Origin: Saccharopolyspora elongata
GTDB taxonomy: Bacteria; Actinomycetota; Actinomycetes; Mycobacteriales; Pseudonocardiaceae
Direction: 5' to 3'
Assembly: GCF_004348985.1 (NCBI RefSeq)
Contig: NZ_SMKW01000030.1
Location: 49,452 to 113,451 of the forward strand
DNA length: 64,000 bases
The position numbers and the translations under genes were made by a program. The notes under the pieces are model-generated. The model did no database searches. It saw nothing but the letters and a program-made list of their open reading frames with translations, and was not told the origin of the DNA. Below, one piece after another: positions 1-8,370 of the stretch. Each line of letters begins with the position of its first letter. Position 1 is the stretch's first letter.

Positions 1-1
1 C

Positions 2-250
2 CGGGCGACCCGCTCGCGCAGCTGGGTCGAGGTGTACGCGGAGGCGACGGCGCCGGACGGCACGAGCGTGTCGGCGGCCCTGATCGGCCCGGACACCTAC
101 GATCTCACGGCGGACGCGGTGCTCCGGGCGGTCGGGGCCCTGCGCTCCGAACCGCCGGCCCCCGGCGCCCACACCCCGGCCACGGCGTTCGGCGCGGACT
201 TCGTCCGGCGTCTGCACGGCGTCAAGATCATCGAACCTGCCCACCGCTGA
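2..250 (+). CDS. C-terminal end of a saccharopine dehydrogenase-like oxidoreductase (partial)
   Basis: The reading frame is open from the left edge of the window (frame starting at base 2) to a TGA at 248-250, so only the last 82 residues are seen and the start lies outside. The end of the protein, with TPATAFGADFV followed by RLHGVKI, resembles the C-terminus of saccharopine dehydrogenase-like NAD(P)-binding oxidoreductases (the trans-acting enoyl reductase type of mycobacteria), where a TPA-x-A-x-G segment precedes the final helix. The Rossmann domain that would prove this is not in the window, so the family call is tentative. The gene ends 30 bp before the stop of the convergent VOC gene. 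Confidence 0.55.
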   Translation, partial: RATRSRSWVEVYAEATAPDGTSVSAALIGPDTYDLTADAVLRAVGALRSEPPAPGAHTPATAFGADFVRRLHGVKIIEPAHR

Positions 251-280
251 ACCGCCCGCACCCGGCCAGCGGTGCGCGGG

Positions 281-841
281 TCACTCGACCAGGACGCGGA
301 GCATGCCCTCCGGGCCGTCGTCGTTCTCCAGGAACTCCAGGAACGGCCCCTCGCCCGAGGCCGGGTGCAAGGACGCGAACTCGGAGCGCTCGCCCGCCAG
401 CTCCATGCCGGTCGCCGCCGCCATGGTCCGGGCGTCCGAACGCGGGTCCTGGGTGTCGACCACGACCGCGGCCACCGGGCCGGTGTTGGCGTAGACCTTG
501 CGCGGTTCGAGCACGCACAGCTCGTTGCCCTCGAGGTCGGCCATCACCACCCACGGCACCTCGCTGCTCTGGTCGATGTCGGCGAACCGGGCACCGGCGT
601 TGAACAACCGCTCCACGATCCGGTTCTGGTCGTCGTGCGTCTCGCTGCGCAGGTCCAGGTGCACGCCGTTCTTGCCGCTCTTGGCGCGGGCGCTGGCGAC
701 GAACCGCAACGGCACCCCGGGGCCGGTCGGCTGGACGACGATCCCGCACGCCGTGTCGAGCCGCCAACCGAGCACGTCGGCCCACCACCGCGCGAGCCGC
801 TCCGGCTCCCGCGCCGAGAACTCCACGACGACCGACGCCAT
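281..841 (-). CDS. VOC (glyoxalase-fold) family protein, 186 aa
   Basis: The protein begins MASVVVEFSAREPERLARWW and continues with the pattern of a tandem glyoxalase/VOC fold: ADVLGW, then GVHLDL (a usual metal-histidine position) and VMADLEGNELCVLEP, which is the classic end of a VOC module. A second, more degenerate half follows (residues ~115-186), ending in FLEFLENDD. Such proteins are cytosolic and bind or transform small molecules; the substrate cannot be told. The ATG at 841 is preferred because a -10-like TACGTT lies exactly 6 nt upstream, as expected for a leaderless transcript. It is divergent from the GNAT gene with 96 bp between starts. Confidence 0.85.
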   Translation of the reverse strand: MASVVVEFSAREPERLARWWADVLGWRLDTACGIVVQPTGPGVPLRFVASARAKSGKNGVHLDLRSETHDDQNRIVERLFNAGARFADIDQSSEVPWVVMADLEGNELCVLEPRKVYANTGPVAAVVVDTQDPRSDARTMAAATGMELAGERSEFASLHPASGEGPFLEFLENDDGPEGMLRVLVE

Positions 842-937
842 GCGGCGAACGTAAGGGCACTCCCGGGCTTCGCACAACTTCATCCGGGACCGAAAACGGG
901 TGGCGACCGGCCCGCCCGGGGCCTTAGCTTGCGGGCC

Positions 938-1423
938 ATGCGGATTCGCGAAGCGCACCCCGACGACTGGTCGGCGATCTGGCCGTTCATGCGGGAGATC
1001 GCGGTGGCGGGGGAGACGTTCTCCTGGGACCGCGACATCGACGAGCAGCGAGCCAGGCAGCGCTGGTTCCCGCAGCCGCCGGGCCGGACGGTCGTCGCCG
1101 TCGACGACGGCCGAGTGGTCGGCACCGCGGTGTCCGGCCCGAACCACGAGGGGCCGGCCGCGCACGTCGCGACGGCCAGCTTCATGGTCGACCCCGAACA
1201 CGCCGGGCGCGGCGCGGGCCGGGCGCTGGGCCGCCACGTCCTGGACCGGGCGCGAGCGGACGGCTTCCGCGCGATGCAGTTCAACGCGGTCGTCGAGACC
1301 AACGACCGGGCCGTCGCCCTCTGGCGGTCGCTCGGCATGCGGATCGTGGCGACCCTGCCGGAGGCGTTCCACCACCCGGGCCACGGCTACGTCGGCCTGC
1401 ACGTCATGTACCAGCTGTTCTGA
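938..1423 (+). CDS. GNAT family N-acetyltransferase, 161 aa
   Basis: The sequence has the GNAT layout: MRIREAHPDDW at the N-terminus (beta 1 and alpha 1), VVAVDDGRVVGTAV (beta 2-3), then ASFMVDPEHAGRGAGRALG, which holds the acetyl-CoA pyrophosphate loop (R/Q-x-x-G-x-G/A), and NDRAVALWRSLGMRIV near the end. It resembles phosphinothricin/L-methionine sulfoximine acetyltransferase-like and YncA-like proteins in length and in the AVALWRSLG motif, but the substrate is not certain. A TAGCTT hexamer 7 nt upstream of the ATG suggests a leaderless mRNA. It converges on the defence locus, separated by a strong palindrome. Confidence 0.9.
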   Translation: MRIREAHPDDWSAIWPFMREIAVAGETFSWDRDIDEQRARQRWFPQPPGRTVVAVDDGRVVGTAVSGPNHEGPAAHVATASFMVDPEHAGRGAGRALGRHVLDRARADGFRAMQFNAVVETNDRAVALWRSLGMRIVATLPEAFHHPGHGYVGLHVMYQLF

Positions 1424-1436
1424 GGCGCGGTAGGTG

Positions 1437-1482
1437 CCCGTGAGCGGTCCGGTGCGCCATCGCACCCCGAACCGCTCACGGG
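1437..1482. terminator. Palindromic hairpin between convergent genes
   Basis: Arms CCCGTGAGCGGT (1437-1448) and ACCGCTCACGGG (1471-1482) are perfect complements, and GGTGC / GCACC pair inside them. It sits between the convergent GNAT and jetD genes, so it probably ends transcription from both sides. Its CGTGAGCG ends are shared with palindromes at 10181 and 19571. Confidence 0.75.
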
Positions 1483-1525
1483 TCCCTGACCAGAGGAGAT
1501 CGTCGATCCTGGCCGGTGGGCGGGG

Positions 1526-2794
1526 TCAGGTGCGCGAGGTGCTCAACCCGCGCCGGAGGTCGGCGAGGAGGGTGGGCAGCACCGCTTCCTCTTCGATCGC
1601 CCTGGCGGCCGTGCTCATCAGCTCGGACAGCTGCGGATCCCAGGGGGTTTCGAGCGGGGCGCCGACGAGGTTGGGCAGGTCGGTGCGGGTCGCGGCGGCC
1701 TGGTCGAGGGCTTCGCGGTAGTCGGCCGCGGACATCCGCCAGGGGCGCGCGCCGTGGTGCGCCAGGAGCGAGCTGGTGATGCTGACGCCCGGCCAGTCGA
1801 AGTCACCGTGGTAGTGCAGAACGGCACCGCAGTCCGCGAGGCGCTGCAACAGCGCCCGGGTGACGGTCGAGGGGCGGCCCGACACGCAGACCACGGGATG
1901 CGCGATGCCCTCTTCCACGGCCGATTCGAGGACTCGCGGGTTCTCGCACACCGCGATCGCCGTGGCGGGTTCGACGAGACTGGTCGGGGCGGCGCGCAGG
2001 TCGAGGTGGGTCAGATGGGTCGGCAGGCCCAGCTCGGTCCGCTGCCGGACGCCCTGCGACCAGTCGTCGGAGCCGACCAGCGGCAAGGCCCAGCAGAGCA
2101 CGGTCGCGGACACGGCATCGAGTGTGACCCCGCAGCGCTCCCACAAAGCCCGGCGCTCGCGCTCGTTGCCCGGCGTCTCCACGCCGTGCGCCAGCGCAGC
2201 CGCCTTGAGCACGACCCGGCTCAACGCCGTGCCGTTGTCGAGCGCATGCGCTCCGCCAACGCTCGCCGCGAGCTCGCTGCGCGACGTCCACGCCTCCGGC
2301 GGCTCCGCCAGCGCTAACGCGCCCAACGCCTTGGCCGCGCTCCGCGCGACGGCGGGAAGCTCGTCGTCGCCGACTCGCCCGTACTGCTGGAGCCACTGCG
2401 TCCACGGCTCCGCCCATGCGGCCGTCGCGAGCCCTCGCTCCGCGAGTGCCGCTCGCACGGTCTCCGCGGTCCGCTCGCGCCGTTCGTCCCGCTCCGCGGC
2501 CTCACGTCGCCCCAGCGGCCGCTCGTGCAGGATCTCCAGGACTTCCGCCAGCCCCAGCGCGAACCGGCTCCGCCGGGTCGCTTCGTCCAATTTGGACAGG
2601 CTGATCCGGGTGCCCTGGCCCCACATCGGGCGGCCGTACAGCTCGCCGACGGCTCGCTGGGCCTCGGCGTCGGGCAGCTCCAACCGGAACGTCGCCGGCG
2701 GGCTCGCCGCCTCCAGCGCTTCCCGGGCCTTCTCCCACAGCCCGCGCAGCGGCTCGACGCCCCACGCCGCGCGGACGTCGTCCTCGACACTCAC
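1526..2794 (-). CDS. jetD: Wadjet-type nuclease subunit JetD (DUF3323-DUF2399, TIGR02679-like), 422 aa
   Basis: The protein has an N-terminal DUF3323-like region with LPDAEAQRAVGELYGRP near residues 35-60 and a C-terminal DUF2399 Toprim/topoisomerase VI-like domain. The Toprim acidic residues are visible: VCENPRV (Glu ~284) and HGDFDWPG (Asp ~331 and ~333). In Wadjet systems this subunit cuts plasmid DNA after the SMC-type motor has extruded it. Start GTG at 2794, with GGGGGCG about 8 nt upstream. Unlike the other three genes it is not overlapped: 258 bp and a strong palindrome separate it from jetC, so it may be expressed from its own promoter. Family assignment is from remembered motifs and from its position next to jetA, jetB and jetC. 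Confidence 0.88.
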   Translation of the reverse strand: MSVEDDVRAAWGVEPLRGLWEKAREALEAASPPATFRLELPDAEAQRAVGELYGRPMWGQGTRISLSKLDEATRRSRFALGLAEVLEILHERPLGRREAAERDERRERTAETVRAALAERGLATAAWAEPWTQWLQQYGRVGDDELPAVARSAAKALGALALAEPPEAWTSRSELAASVGGAHALDNGTALSRVVLKAAALAHGVETPGNERERRALWERCGVTLDAVSATVLCWALPLVGSDDWSQGVRQRTELGLPTHLTHLDLRAAPTSLVEPATAIAVCENPRVLESAVEEGIAHPVVCVSGRPSTVTRALLQRLADCGAVLHYHGDFDWPGVSITSSLLAHHGARPWRMSAADYREALDQAAATRTDLPNLVGAPLETPWDPQLSELMSTAARAIEEEAVLPTLLADLRRGLSTSRT

Positions 2795-2900
2795 GTCAAT
2801 TCGCCCCCATTCGTTCGGAAGTATGCGGCGTCAAGGACACCCGCTGACAACCCCACCGTCGCCGGACCCCGAGGCCAGCGCTCCGGCGAGGTCCACAGTC

Positions 2901-2945
2901 ACCCGGCATGGGCGCATTTCGCGAGAACATGCGCCCACGCCGGGT
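2901..2945. terminator. Long inverted repeat between jetC and jetD
   Basis: Arms of 16 nt (2901-2916 and 2930-2945) pair almost perfectly, ACCCGGC..GGGCGCAT with ATGCGCCC..GCCGGGT, around a 13-nt loop. It lies in the 258-bp gap after the jetC stop and before jetD on the minus strand. It may act as a terminator or attenuator that sets nuclease expression below that of the motor genes; this role is inference. Confidence 0.6.
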
Positions 2946-3052
2946 GCCGACGTCCGTGCTCACCCTGCTCCATTGCACAGGTGGCCTTGCCGGAACCCCC
3001 CGGAAGGTGCCGCCGCATCAACGGCCCGGAGCCGCGCCCCGCCGCGCGAAGA

Positions 3053-6000
3053 TCATCCGTCGGTGCGGTCGAGGGCGGCGCCGTCCCAGGTGGTGTGGGT
3101 GCAGGCGATGCCGTGGCCGCTCCGGGGGCGCAGCACGTCGTAGATGTGCATCTTCGGGATCTTCGGGGACACGCCCCAGCCGCTCGGCCAGGTGATCAGC
3201 CAGTCCATGTCCAGGTCCACCAGCAGCCCGAGCATCCGCGCGATCGTCGGGTCGTCCAGCCGCTCGAACGCCTCGTCCAGCAGCACCAGCCGCAGCGGCC
3301 CGCGCCCGTCCGAGGACACGCTGACCGCGTCGTAGAACGCCGCCGCCGCGGCGAACAGCGTCACGTAGGAGATCAGCCGCGTCTCGCCGGAGGACAGCTG
3401 TCGCAGCCGCCGGACGCGCGGCTTGCCGTCCGGGCCGATGTCGCGGACCCGCACCGTGAACGCGAACCACGACCGGTAGTCCAGCGCCCGCGCCAGGATT
3501 TCGGCGTAGCCGCCCGAAGTGCTGTCCCGCTCGGACTCGATGAGGTCGGTGAACACCCGGCGCAGCAGCGCGTCCTGGTCGTCGCTGCGGCTGGCGAACG
3601 GGGTGCGGACCAGGTCGATGGCCTGCTTGATGTCGTCGCCGAGCGCCGCCGACGGCTGCCATTCCAGCTGGACGTGCACGCCCTGGCTGGAGCGGGCGCC
3701 GTCGAGCACCTCGTTCATCCGCTTGCACAGGTCTTCGGCGATGCCGACCTGGCCGCGCAGCCGCTCCGCGAGGTCGCGGATCAGGTAGTCGGCGAAGATC
3801 GACTGGTAGCGCTCGTTGAGGTAGCCGCGCTGTTCGGCGAGCCGTTCGCCGACCCGCCGCGCGGCGTCGGCCACCGGCTGCGGGCCCTCCTCGCCGGTGA
3901 CGGTCACGGTGAGCAGGCCGTGCTGGTCGGCCGCCGTGATGTCGTAGTTGCCGCTCAGCGAGTGCTGCAGGGTTTGCAGCCGGTTGAGCACCGTGGCCTC
4001 CGACGAGCCCCGGCGGTCCGCCTCGGCGAGCACCCGCGCCGCATCGGCCGGGTCGCCCGGCGCAGTCTCGCCGACGTCCGCGGCCGACCACAGGCCCGGG
4101 ATCCGCAGCGCCTGCTGGAAGGCTTCGGTCGCCGCCGACGCGTCCTGCTCGCGGCCCGCGAGCTGGGACTGCTTGTGCTCCAGCTGGGTCTCCAACCGCG
4201 CCGAGGACTCCCGCAGCGAGCTGATCTTCTCCCGCGCCTGCGGCAGCTGCGTGCGCAGCTCGGCCCGCTCCCGCTCGAACGCACCGACCTTGTCGGCGAT
4301 CTGCTGCGCCTCGCCTCCGACGGCGGAGGTGAGTTCCGCGAGGCCGGTGGCCTGCTCCGCGTACTCGGCGCAGCGCTGCTCGGCCTGCGACTCGGCCTCC
4401 ATCCGGTCGGCCACCGCCGCGTCGTGGTGCAGCGAGAGGTCACGCAGGTCGGTGAGCGTCGGCAGGCAGCGCGACTCGATCGCCTCGCGGAGCGCGTCGA
4501 TGCCCGCGCGGGCGTCGAGGGCGGCGCGGTGGGCGGCGTCGAGCGCCTGCGTGTCGGCGGGCAGGTCGGCTTCGCCTGCCGACCGCACCAGCTCGGCTTG
4601 CGCCGCTTGCCAGCGCTGATCGGCGCTCTCGTGCTGCTCGCGCAGCTGCACGGCCTTCTGTTCGGCGTCCTCTGCGGACTCGATCGCCGTGGTCAGCTTG
4701 GCGTGCGCGGTCAGCAGATCGCTGTCGTCCGGGTAGGACTCGAGGTGCTGCTCCAGCTCCGCGGTGTCCTCGCTCGCCTCGCGGTGCCGCCGCTCGGCTT
4801 CGCCGGTCTCCGCGCGCAGCCGTGCGAGATCTTCCTCCAGTTCCGCGATGCGCCGGGCCCGGGCCGCTTCGCGGGCGCCCGCGCCGACGTACTCCGCGGC
4901 TTCCTTGCGCCACGAGCCGGACAGCACCCCCGCGCGCCAGGCACCGGTGACCGACACCGAAAGCCCGGCGCCGCCGTCGATCAACACCGAGGCCAGCAGG
5001 GCCGCGACCCGCTCCGGAAGCACCGGGCAGTCTGCCTCGGCGGCGGGCGACAGCAGCTCGGCCAGCGTGCCGCCGGAGCCGGGCTCGGCCGGGGCGGCGA
5101 GCAGGTCGGCGAGGCCGGGGACCTCGCCTTCGGCGGTGACCCAGGCGTTGAGCAGCCCGCTGGACTGCAGCGCCGCCTCCAGCCCGGCCCGGTCGGATTC
5201 GTCCAGCGACGGCTGGAAGTCCACGAGTTCGTAGAAGGCCCGGCCCCGGGCGGTGTTGCGTTCGGCGTCGGCCCAGGCGGGGCGGTTCGGCGTCTGCTCG
5301 TGCCCGGCGCGGAGCTCGGCGAGTTCCTGTTCGCGGGACCGGGATTCCGCGTGGAGCTCGGTGATCTCCTGCTCCGCCTCGGCCACCTGGCGGCGGGCCT
5401 CGTGCAGCTGCGGCTTGGCCCAGCGGCGCGCCTGCTCGCGGGCTTGCCGCGTCGCCGACCGGTCCGCGACGAGGTCCTCCGCCGACGGCGGCTCCGGCAG
5501 CTGGTCGTCCACTGTGGATGGCCAGGCGACGGCCCACTTCTGGGCACGCTCCACCCACACCGCCGCGGCGTCGGTGAGTTCCTGCTGCGCCTGGTTGCGC
5601 CGGCCGACCGCCTCCGTCGAGGTCAGCTGCGCCTGCCGCGCCTGCCGCTGGAGCTCGACGACCTTGTCCTGCTCCCCGTCCAGCTCCTGGGCCTGCTGGT
5701 GCAGCGCGAGCGTCAGCGCCGAACGCTGCCGGGCGACCGCCGAGACTTCCTCGGAAGTTCCCATGGCGGCGCGGAATTCCGCGGCCAGCGCATCGGTGTC
5801 CAGCTGCGGCGCGGCGTAGCGGTCGACGGGCAGCGGCTCGGCGTCGGGCTCCGGCGAGGTGCGCACCCGCGCCTGCTCGGACCGCACCTCGGCCGCCGGA
5901 ATGGCCGGTGGCCGCGGCACCAGCACCCCGTCCAGTCCCGCCGTCGAAAGCTGCTGCGCGGCGCGGGCCGCGGCCTGCCCGGCCGCCTCCGAATCGCCGG

Positions 6001-7156
6001 TCAACCGGCGCAGCATGCCGACCACCGACTCCGCCGAGTGGTGCTCCTGCGCGCGGTGCTTGCTCGCCGTGTCGAGCGCGGAAACCGCTGCGGCGCGGGC
6101 GCTTTCCACCAGCCGCTCGCGGTCGCGCAGGTTCTGCAGCTCGGAATACGCCGGGTGGGAGCGCAACGCGTCGATGCTGGATTCCAGCTCTGCCTCGCGC
6201 CGTTCGAGTTCGGCGATCGTCTCCTGCGCGCCCTCCCTGTCCTGCTGCTTGCCCGACACCTGCTTCTCCAGGGCGGTCAGCTCCTTGCGCAGCGCACGCA
6301 GCCTGTCCTGCGCGGTGCGCATCGCGTCGGCGCGGTCGCGCAGGGCGCCGAAGGCGTAGCCGGAATAGGTGGACAAGAACGCGGTCAGCGCCTTGTCCGC
6401 GCCGGTCAGCCGGACGATGTTCTCCCGGATCGACTCCAGGTCGTCGAACGACGTCGCCAGCCGCTCGATCAGGCCCGGGTCCAGCGGCGGCAGCGCGTCC
6501 GACAGGATCTGCTCCAGCTGCCCCTCCAGGACCTTCAGGCCGACGTCGGGGTTGCGCAGCGTGCGCTGCAGGTGCAGCAGGTCGCCGTAGCGCGCGGCGG
6601 GCACGCCGTAGACCGAGGCGGCGACCTTCGCGCGGAACGCCTGGTCGTCGAGGACGCAGTCGGCGCCGAGCAGTTCGCGCAGCTGCGCCGAACCCAGCGG
6701 CACCCGGTCCGCGCCGACCAGGTAGAGGTTGATGCCGACCCGGCGGCTGGTGATGAACCGCCACGAGTCGCTTATCGACTGCGAGGTCTTCGACGCCTTC
6801 ACGCCGATGCCGCAGGTGAGGAACTCCTCGCCCCCGCCCGGAGTTTCGCGGCGCAGCTCGATCCAGGCGTAGCCGATCCGGTTCGGCCCGCCCGGGTACT
6901 CGTCGAGCATCAGGCGCCGGATGCTGACCGTGTCGAAGCCCTTCGAACCCAGCTGGCGGAGGTCGCCGTCCAGGCACAGCGGCAGCAGCAGCTCCAGGGT
7001 GCGGGACTTGCCGGAGCCGTTGGTGCCCTGGAAGATCGCCCGGCCGCCGCCCAGGTCGAAGGTCGTCTCGGCGTACTGCCAGATGTTGACGATCCCGCCG
7101 CGGTGCAGCCGCCAGCGGTTGGCAGTGGGCACCGATTCCGTGCTGTCCGCGCTCAC
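3053..7156 (-). CDS. jetC: Wadjet-type SMC-like motor JetC (TIGR02680-like), 1367 aa
   Basis: This is a giant SMC/Rad50-like ATPase. The Walker A motif GTNGSGKS is at residues 44-51, right after an N-terminal segment ending in FDLGGGRAIFQ. Residues ~270-1150 are dominated by heptad-like, Glu/Arg/Ala-rich coiled coil with a break in the middle that could be the hinge. The C-terminal lobe carries the ABC signature LSSGE, followed by Walker B LVLLDEAFERLDD (~1285-1297). Together with JetA and JetB (kleisin- and KITE-like partners in Wadjet) it would form a loop-extruding complex that recognises small circular DNA. The start is GTG at 7156: it overlaps the jetB stop as GTGA, so translation is coupled. 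Length over 1300 residues agrees with the TIGR02680 family. Confidence 0.93.
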   Translation of the reverse strand: MSADSTESVPTANRWRLHRGGIVNIWQYAETTFDLGGGRAIFQGTNGSGKSRTLELLLPLCLDGDLRQLGSKGFDTVSIRRLMLDEYPGGPNRIGYAWIELRRETPGGGEEFLTCGIGVKASKTSQSISDSWRFITSRRVGINLYLVGADRVPLGSAQLRELLGADCVLDDQAFRAKVAASVYGVPAARYGDLLHLQRTLRNPDVGLKVLEGQLEQILSDALPPLDPGLIERLATSFDDLESIRENIVRLTGADKALTAFLSTYSGYAFGALRDRADAMRTAQDRLRALRKELTALEKQVSGKQQDREGAQETIAELERREAELESSIDALRSHPAYSELQNLRDRERLVESARAAAVSALDTASKHRAQEHHSAESVVGMLRRLTGDSEAAGQAAARAAQQLSTAGLDGVLVPRPPAIPAAEVRSEQARVRTSPEPDAEPLPVDRYAAPQLDTDALAAEFRAAMGTSEEVSAVARQRSALTLALHQQAQELDGEQDKVVELQRQARQAQLTSTEAVGRRNQAQQELTDAAAVWVERAQKWAVAWPSTVDDQLPEPPSAEDLVADRSATRQAREQARRWAKPQLHEARRQVAEAEQEITELHAESRSREQELAELRAGHEQTPNRPAWADAERNTARGRAFYELVDFQPSLDESDRAGLEAALQSSGLLNAWVTAEGEVPGLADLLAAPAEPGSGGTLAELLSPAAEADCPVLPERVAALLASVLIDGGAGLSVSVTGAWRAGVLSGSWRKEAAEYVGAGAREAARARRIAELEEDLARLRAETGEAERRHREASEDTAELEQHLESYPDDSDLLTAHAKLTTAIESAEDAEQKAVQLREQHESADQRWQAAQAELVRSAGEADLPADTQALDAAHRAALDARAGIDALREAIESRCLPTLTDLRDLSLHHDAAVADRMEAESQAEQRCAEYAEQATGLAELTSAVGGEAQQIADKVGAFERERAELRTQLPQAREKISSLRESSARLETQLEHKQSQLAGREQDASAATEAFQQALRIPGLWSAADVGETAPGDPADAARVLAEADRRGSSEATVLNRLQTLQHSLSGNYDITAADQHGLLTVTVTGEEGPQPVADAARRVGERLAEQRGYLNERYQSIFADYLIRDLAERLRGQVGIAEDLCKRMNEVLDGARSSQGVHVQLEWQPSAALGDDIKQAIDLVRTPFASRSDDQDALLRRVFTDLIESERDSTSGGYAEILARALDYRSWFAFTVRVRDIGPDGKPRVRRLRQLSSGETRLISYVTLFAAAAAFYDAVSVSSDGRGPLRLVLLDEAFERLDDPTIARMLGLLVDLDMDWLITWPSGWGVSPKIPKMHIYDVLRPRSGHGIACTHTTWDGAALDRTDG

Positions 7157-8370
7157 CGTTGACCGTCCCCTTGCATCTCGTCGAACACCGTCATCTCGTC
7201 GAACAGCGACCAGCCCGGTGGCTCCGGGGCCGCCGGTTCCGGCTCCCGGCCCGGGGCCGGGGTGGCGTCCGGCTGCGGCAGCCAGCGGTGCGCCGCCGGG
7301 CTGAGCAGCCATCGGCCGTCGAGCTCCTGCAGCAGGCCGAGCCGGCGCAGCAGCGCGACCACCGAGTGCACCAGCGCCTGGTGGTCCTCGGTGGCCTGCC
7401 GGGACCAGGCGGCCGGGTAGGAGTCGACCAGTTCCTGGCAGACGTCGACGAAGTCCTGCCAGGTCACCGGGTGCTTGCCGGTCGCGTCCGGCTCCGCGCG
7501 GCCCAGCAGGTCCGGCAGCGCCAGCAGCGCGATGCGCGCGACCGTGCCGGGGCCGGGGAAGACCAGGTCGGTGAGGTAGTCCTCCGGGTCGCAGACCACC
7601 ACGCCCTCCGCGCGGCACTCGCTGACCAGGCCGAAGAACCGCTCCAGCAGGCGGGATTCGCCGGTCGCGTGCTCGCGAAGCCAGGCGGAGTGCTCGGTCG
7701 GCAGGTCGGAGTAGAGCACGACCGGGTCCTCGACCAGCCGGCGCCGCACCGCGTGCTCCAGGTTCCGGGGCCCGGCGGTGGAGGCCAGCTCGACCAGTCG
7801 CCCGGGACTTTCCGCCTCGGCGAGCGGCCCGGAGATGAGCTGGCCGAGCAGGTCGGTGTCGATGGTGATCAGCGCCTCGGCGGTGGCCTCCGCGGCCACC
7901 GAGCCCTCGGTTTCGGTGATCACGCCGAGCGCCACCAGGTGCCGCAGCGCCGCGGTGAGGGCGCGCCGGTCCGCCGGGTCGTCGACCACCTGGATCTCGG
8001 CCTCGGCCGCGGCCGCGCGGACATCGCTGACCAGGCGCGACAGCAGCACCTGCCGACCGATGCCGGTCAGCGCCGCCAGCGTCAGCGCCACGTACGCGTA
8101 GCCGCGCGGCGACAACGAGGCCTCTCCGCGGGTCGCGTCCACACCCGGCCCGGACTTGTACAGCCGCGCGAAGCGCCGCTCCACCACCAGGCGATAACCC
8201 AGCAGCGACGAGAAGATCTCTTGGAGCACCACGCGCTGCCGGTAGATCATCGGCAGCAGGTCGCCGTCCGGTCCACCGGGGCGCAGCAGCGGTCGGCGCA
8301 GCAGCACGCGCGCGCAGCGGACCGCGTTCGCCGCGTCGATGTCCGGGAGTTCGTCGAAGGTCTTGATCAT
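7153..8370 (-). CDS. jetB: Wadjet-type subunit JetB (DUF2398, TIGR02678-like), 405 aa
   Basis: The protein starts MIKTFDELPDIDAANAVRCA and continues with LLRPGGPDGDLLPMIYRQRVVLQEIF, a conserved pattern of DUF2398 proteins. It looks like stacked winged-helix domains (e.g. ALRHLVALGVITETEGS, and LLRRLGLLQELDGRWLLSPAA near the end), as expected for the KITE-like partner of an SMC motor. No catalytic motif is seen. The ATG at 8370 overlaps the jetA stop (ATGA), and its own stop overlaps the jetC start, so jetA-jetB-jetC form one coupled operon. Confidence 0.9.
   Translation of the reverse strand: MIKTFDELPDIDAANAVRCARVLLRRPLLRPGGPDGDLLPMIYRQRVVLQEIFSSLLGYRLVVERRFARLYKSGPGVDATRGEASLSPRGYAYVALTLAALTGIGRQVLLSRLVSDVRAAAAEAEIQVVDDPADRRALTAALRHLVALGVITETEGSVAAEATAEALITIDTDLLGQLISGPLAEAESPGRLVELASTAGPRNLEHAVRRRLVEDPVVLYSDLPTEHSAWLREHATGESRLLERFFGLVSECRAEGVVVCDPEDYLTDLVFPGPGTVARIALLALPDLLGRAEPDATGKHPVTWQDFVDVCQELVDSYPAAWSRQATEDHQALVHSVVALLRRLGLLQELDGRWLLSPAAHRWLPQPDATPAPGREPEPAAPEPPGWSLFDEMTVFDEMQGDGQR

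Noticed and set aside
2525..7162. A 1545-codon open frame on the plus strand opposite jetC and jetD
   Set aside because: It is a GC-bias shadow: low-complexity Arg/Gly/Ala/Leu sequence with no domain, antisense to clearly conserved Walker and signature motifs.
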